Shown: positions 5,241 to 6,585 of the stretch, piece by piece
How positions within the stretch are numbered: position 1 is the stretch's first letter
Layout of the letters: every line of letters starts with the position of its first letter
Assembly (NCBI GenBank): GCA_028228615.1
Contig: JAOJBS010000046.1
Span: 1 to 6,585, forward strand
Length of the DNA: 6,585 nt
Direction of reading: 5' to 3'
Source of the DNA: UBA4421 sp028228615
GTDB lineage: Bacteria > Pseudomonadota > Gammaproteobacteria > Pseudomonadales > Azotimanducaceae
The notes under the pieces: generated by a model
Seen by the model: only the letters and a program-made list of their open reading frames with translations
The model's database searches: none
Told to the model about the DNA's origin: nothing
Made by a program: the position numbers and the translations under genes

Positions 5241-6056
5241 TTAGGTAAAACCAAACAATAACTTTGCATTGCTGCTACTGGCCTGTGTAATTTGTTCAAC
5301 ACTCTCTTGTCGCTGTTTGGCGATCTCTTCGATCACCCAACCTAATAACGCCGGTTCGTTGCGTTTCTTCCATTTAGCGGCGATGCCATGTGTGCTGGCA
5401 AAATCTAAGGGTGCGTTTTGCGGTCGTAAAAAGGGTGCGTCGGTTTCTACCAGCAATTTGTCTAAGGGTATTTGCTTAACCAGTGCGCGTAAATCCTCGC
5501 CACGTTTTTGGTCGCAAATCCAACCCGTGATGCCAATATAAAATCCAGCTTCTAGATAACCTTTCAGCTCCTCCTCGCTGCCGGTAAAGCAGTGAATTAC
5601 CGTGGCTGGCAGGTTGCTGTGCGTGAGGAGTTTTAGAACTTGGCCTTGGCTTTCACGGTCGTGGACAAATAGCGGCTTGTTCACCTCAATTGCCACTTCT
5701 ATTTGTTCTTGGAAGGCAAAAATTTGCGCCTCTTGAGTGGAAAAATTGCGATTAAAATCCAAGCCGCATTCGCCAATTGCGCAAACGTAAGGGTTGCTGG
5801 CGAATTCCATCAGTTGTACCTGGCTGCTGGAATGCCAGCTACAGGCATCGTGGGGGTGCACCCCAGCGGTGGTTCGATATTGGAGGTTTTTGCCAGCAAT
5901 GGGGTCTGTGCACAGTGCAATATTGTCAGCCACCATTGCCAAATCTGTAGCGCACAGTACCATTCCCTCAATACCGCAGGCCTCGGCGCGCGTAAGTACC
6001 CCCTTGGGGTCTGCTTGTAACTGACGATTGAGGAAGTTAACGCATATATCAATCAT
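5241..6056 (-). CDS. tatD: TatD family metal-dependent DNase
   Basis: TatD is a cytoplasmic TIM-barrel metal-dependent 3'-5' exonuclease linked in E. coli to DNA repair under oxidative stress; it is not needed for Tat transport. The protein has 271 residues, against 260 in E. coli. It follows TatD itself rather than YcfH or YjjV: the N-terminus MIDICVNF replaces the usual D-x-H-x-H, then TTAGVHPHDA, IGECGLDFNRNFST, VHDRES, VIHCFTGS, IGITGWICD, KLLVETDAPFL and KRNEPALL. The metal ligands expected in the family are present: E96, H132, H155 and D206. The start at 6056 begins directly with the first barrel strand; no clear Shine-Dalgarno precedes it. It lies 45 bases downstream of slt on the same strand and may be transcribed with it. 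Its position 10 Cys (MIDICVN; Gly in E. coli) is a small local difference. Confidence 0.95.
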   Translation of the reverse strand: MIDICVNFLNRQLQADPKGVLTRAEACGIEGMVLCATDLAMVADNIALCTDPIAGKNLQYRTTAGVHPHDACSWHSSSQVQLMEFASNPYVCAIGECGLDFNRNFSTQEAQIFAFQEQIEVAIEVNKPLFVHDRESQGQVLKLLTHSNLPATVIHCFTGSEEELKGYLEAGFYIGITGWICDQKRGEDLRALVKQIPLDKLLVETDAPFLRPQNAPLDFASTHGIAAKWKKRNEPALLGWVIEEIAKQRQESVEQITQASSSNAKLLFGFT

Positions 6057-6091
6057 ATTTGTTGGGCATTTATCAAGGCGCGGTGCGTTGA

Positions 6092-6116
6092 GTTAGGCCG
6101 CTTATCGCGGTCTAAC
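6092..6116. other. 10-bp stem-loop across the slt stop codon
   Basis: GTTAGGCCGC (6092-6101) can pair with GCGGTCTAAC (6107-6116) around the five-base loop TTATC. As a plus-strand transcript it has ten pairs including one G-U. As the minus-strand transcript, the sense for slt, it has nine pairs and one A-C mismatch, with the slt TAA in the loop. No T run follows on either strand, so it is unlikely to be a full terminator. It may protect or process the mRNA between slt and tatD. Confidence 0.5.
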
Positions 6117-6585
6117 AAATGTTTCTGCATCTTGCAGAACGTCCACTGGATTGCCCAGCAGGTGTGCATAAACCACATTGAAGGCGAGTACGTTCTTTAC
6201 GTAATTGCGCGTCTCTTTAAACGGAATGGATTCAATCCAGACATCAATCGGAACACCTTGTTTTCCATTTATCCATCTATCGATCCTATGTTCCCCTGCA
6301 TTATACGCCGCTATGGCTAACGGGCGCTGACCGTCATAACGCTGGATCAGCCAGGTTAAGTGATAGCTGCCAAGTGGAATATTCTTTGCGGGTGTTTTTA
6401 GATCGCCCGGCGCAACTCTGGGCAGCCGTGCACGGCGGGCGGCAAGGTTTGCTGTGGCGGGCATAAGTTGCATTAACCCTTGGGCCCCAGCGCTAGAAAC
6501 CACGCTTGGCTGAAACGCTGATTCTTGCCTAGCAATTGCTCTAAGGAGGCTAGATTGCGTATTGTTTTTATGACTCGCCTCATCA
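6102..6585 (-). CDS. slt: soluble lytic murein transglycosylase, C-terminal catalytic domain (partial)
   Basis: This is the last 160 residues of an Slt70-like enzyme, which cleaves the MurNAc-GlcNAc bond of peptidoglycan in the periplasm to leave 1,6-anhydro ends. The gene runs off the right edge; the reading frame stays open to the last base, so the GTG at 6503 is not the start. The visible part is the whole lysozyme-like catalytic domain. The catalytic Glu is at visible residue 21 (codon 6522-6524) in AIARQESAFQP. It is followed by SSAGAQGLMQLMPATA, NIPLGSYHL, AAYNAG (92-97) and the family-specific ESIPFKETRNYVKNVL (118-133). This C-terminus matches E. coli Slt70 rather than MltC, MltE or EmtA. 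The superhelical N-terminal domain and signal peptide would lie outside the window. The stop lies inside a stem-loop, and tatD follows after 45 bases. Confidence 0.93.
   Translation of the reverse strand, partial: DEASHKNNTQSSLLRAIARQESAFQPSVVSSAGAQGLMQLMPATANLAARRARLPRVAPGDLKTPAKNIPLGSYHLTWLIQRYDGQRPLAIAAYNAGEHRIDRWINGKQGVPIDVWIESIPFKETRNYVKNVLAFNVVYAHLLGNPVDVLQDAETFVRPR

Noticed and set aside
5703..6020. Plus-strand open frame of 105 residues inside tatD
   Set aside because: It is entirely antisense to a strongly conserved gene and its residues show no domain pattern. It is a shadow of tatD.

Overview
The window reads as a chromosomal housekeeping segment of a gammaproteobacterium. The clues are a class 2 (quinone-linked) PyrD, a RimJ-type acetyltransferase, TatD proper rather than YcfH/YjjV, and an Slt70-like transglycosylase, all closest in motif pattern to gammaproteobacterial versions I know. 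Base composition looks even, close to 50% GC. There are no transposases, integrases, phage genes, tRNAs, rRNAs or CRISPR arrays. Genus cannot be fixed by eye.

Layout. (1) 1-321: the 3' end of pyrD, entering from the left edge and broken by a small deletion plus frameshift just before the phosphate-binding GG motif. (2) 322-415: an intergenic region with a good sigma-54 -24/-12 element, and a possible NtrC site about 100 bp upstream in the pyrD tail. (3) 416-1693: amtB, intact, with its PII-contact tail but no glnK beside it. (4) 1694-1912: a convergent gap with a repeat/hairpin element and a perfect 12-bp palindrome. (5) 1913-3613, minus strand: a tight three-gene unit of small membrane protein, RimJ-like acetyltransferase and ddl, with an 11-nt overlap and a 5-nt gap, behind a candidate promoter. 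(6) 3735-4736, minus: a two-domain C39-like cysteine peptidase homologue. (7) 4880-5122, plus: a small glutaredoxin-like protein, divergent from the peptidase gene. (8) 5123-5240: a convergent gap holding four 10-bp tandem repeats. (9) 5241-6585, minus: slt (partial) followed by tatD, with a hairpin over the slt stop codon.

How the genes fit together. amtB is the only clear nitrogen gene and appears to have its own nitrogen-responsive promoter. ddl (D-Ala-D-Ala synthesis) and slt (murein turnover) both serve peptidoglycan but lie in separate transcripts. The acetyltransferase and small membrane protein upstream of ddl are probably co-expressed with it. The glutaredoxin-like protein and TatD are stand-alone housekeeping functions. 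I see no new multi-gene defence or mobile system. The best leads are the lesion in pyrD, the uncharacterised small membrane protein in the ddl operon, the unusual C39-like protein, and several non-coding repeat or dyad elements.
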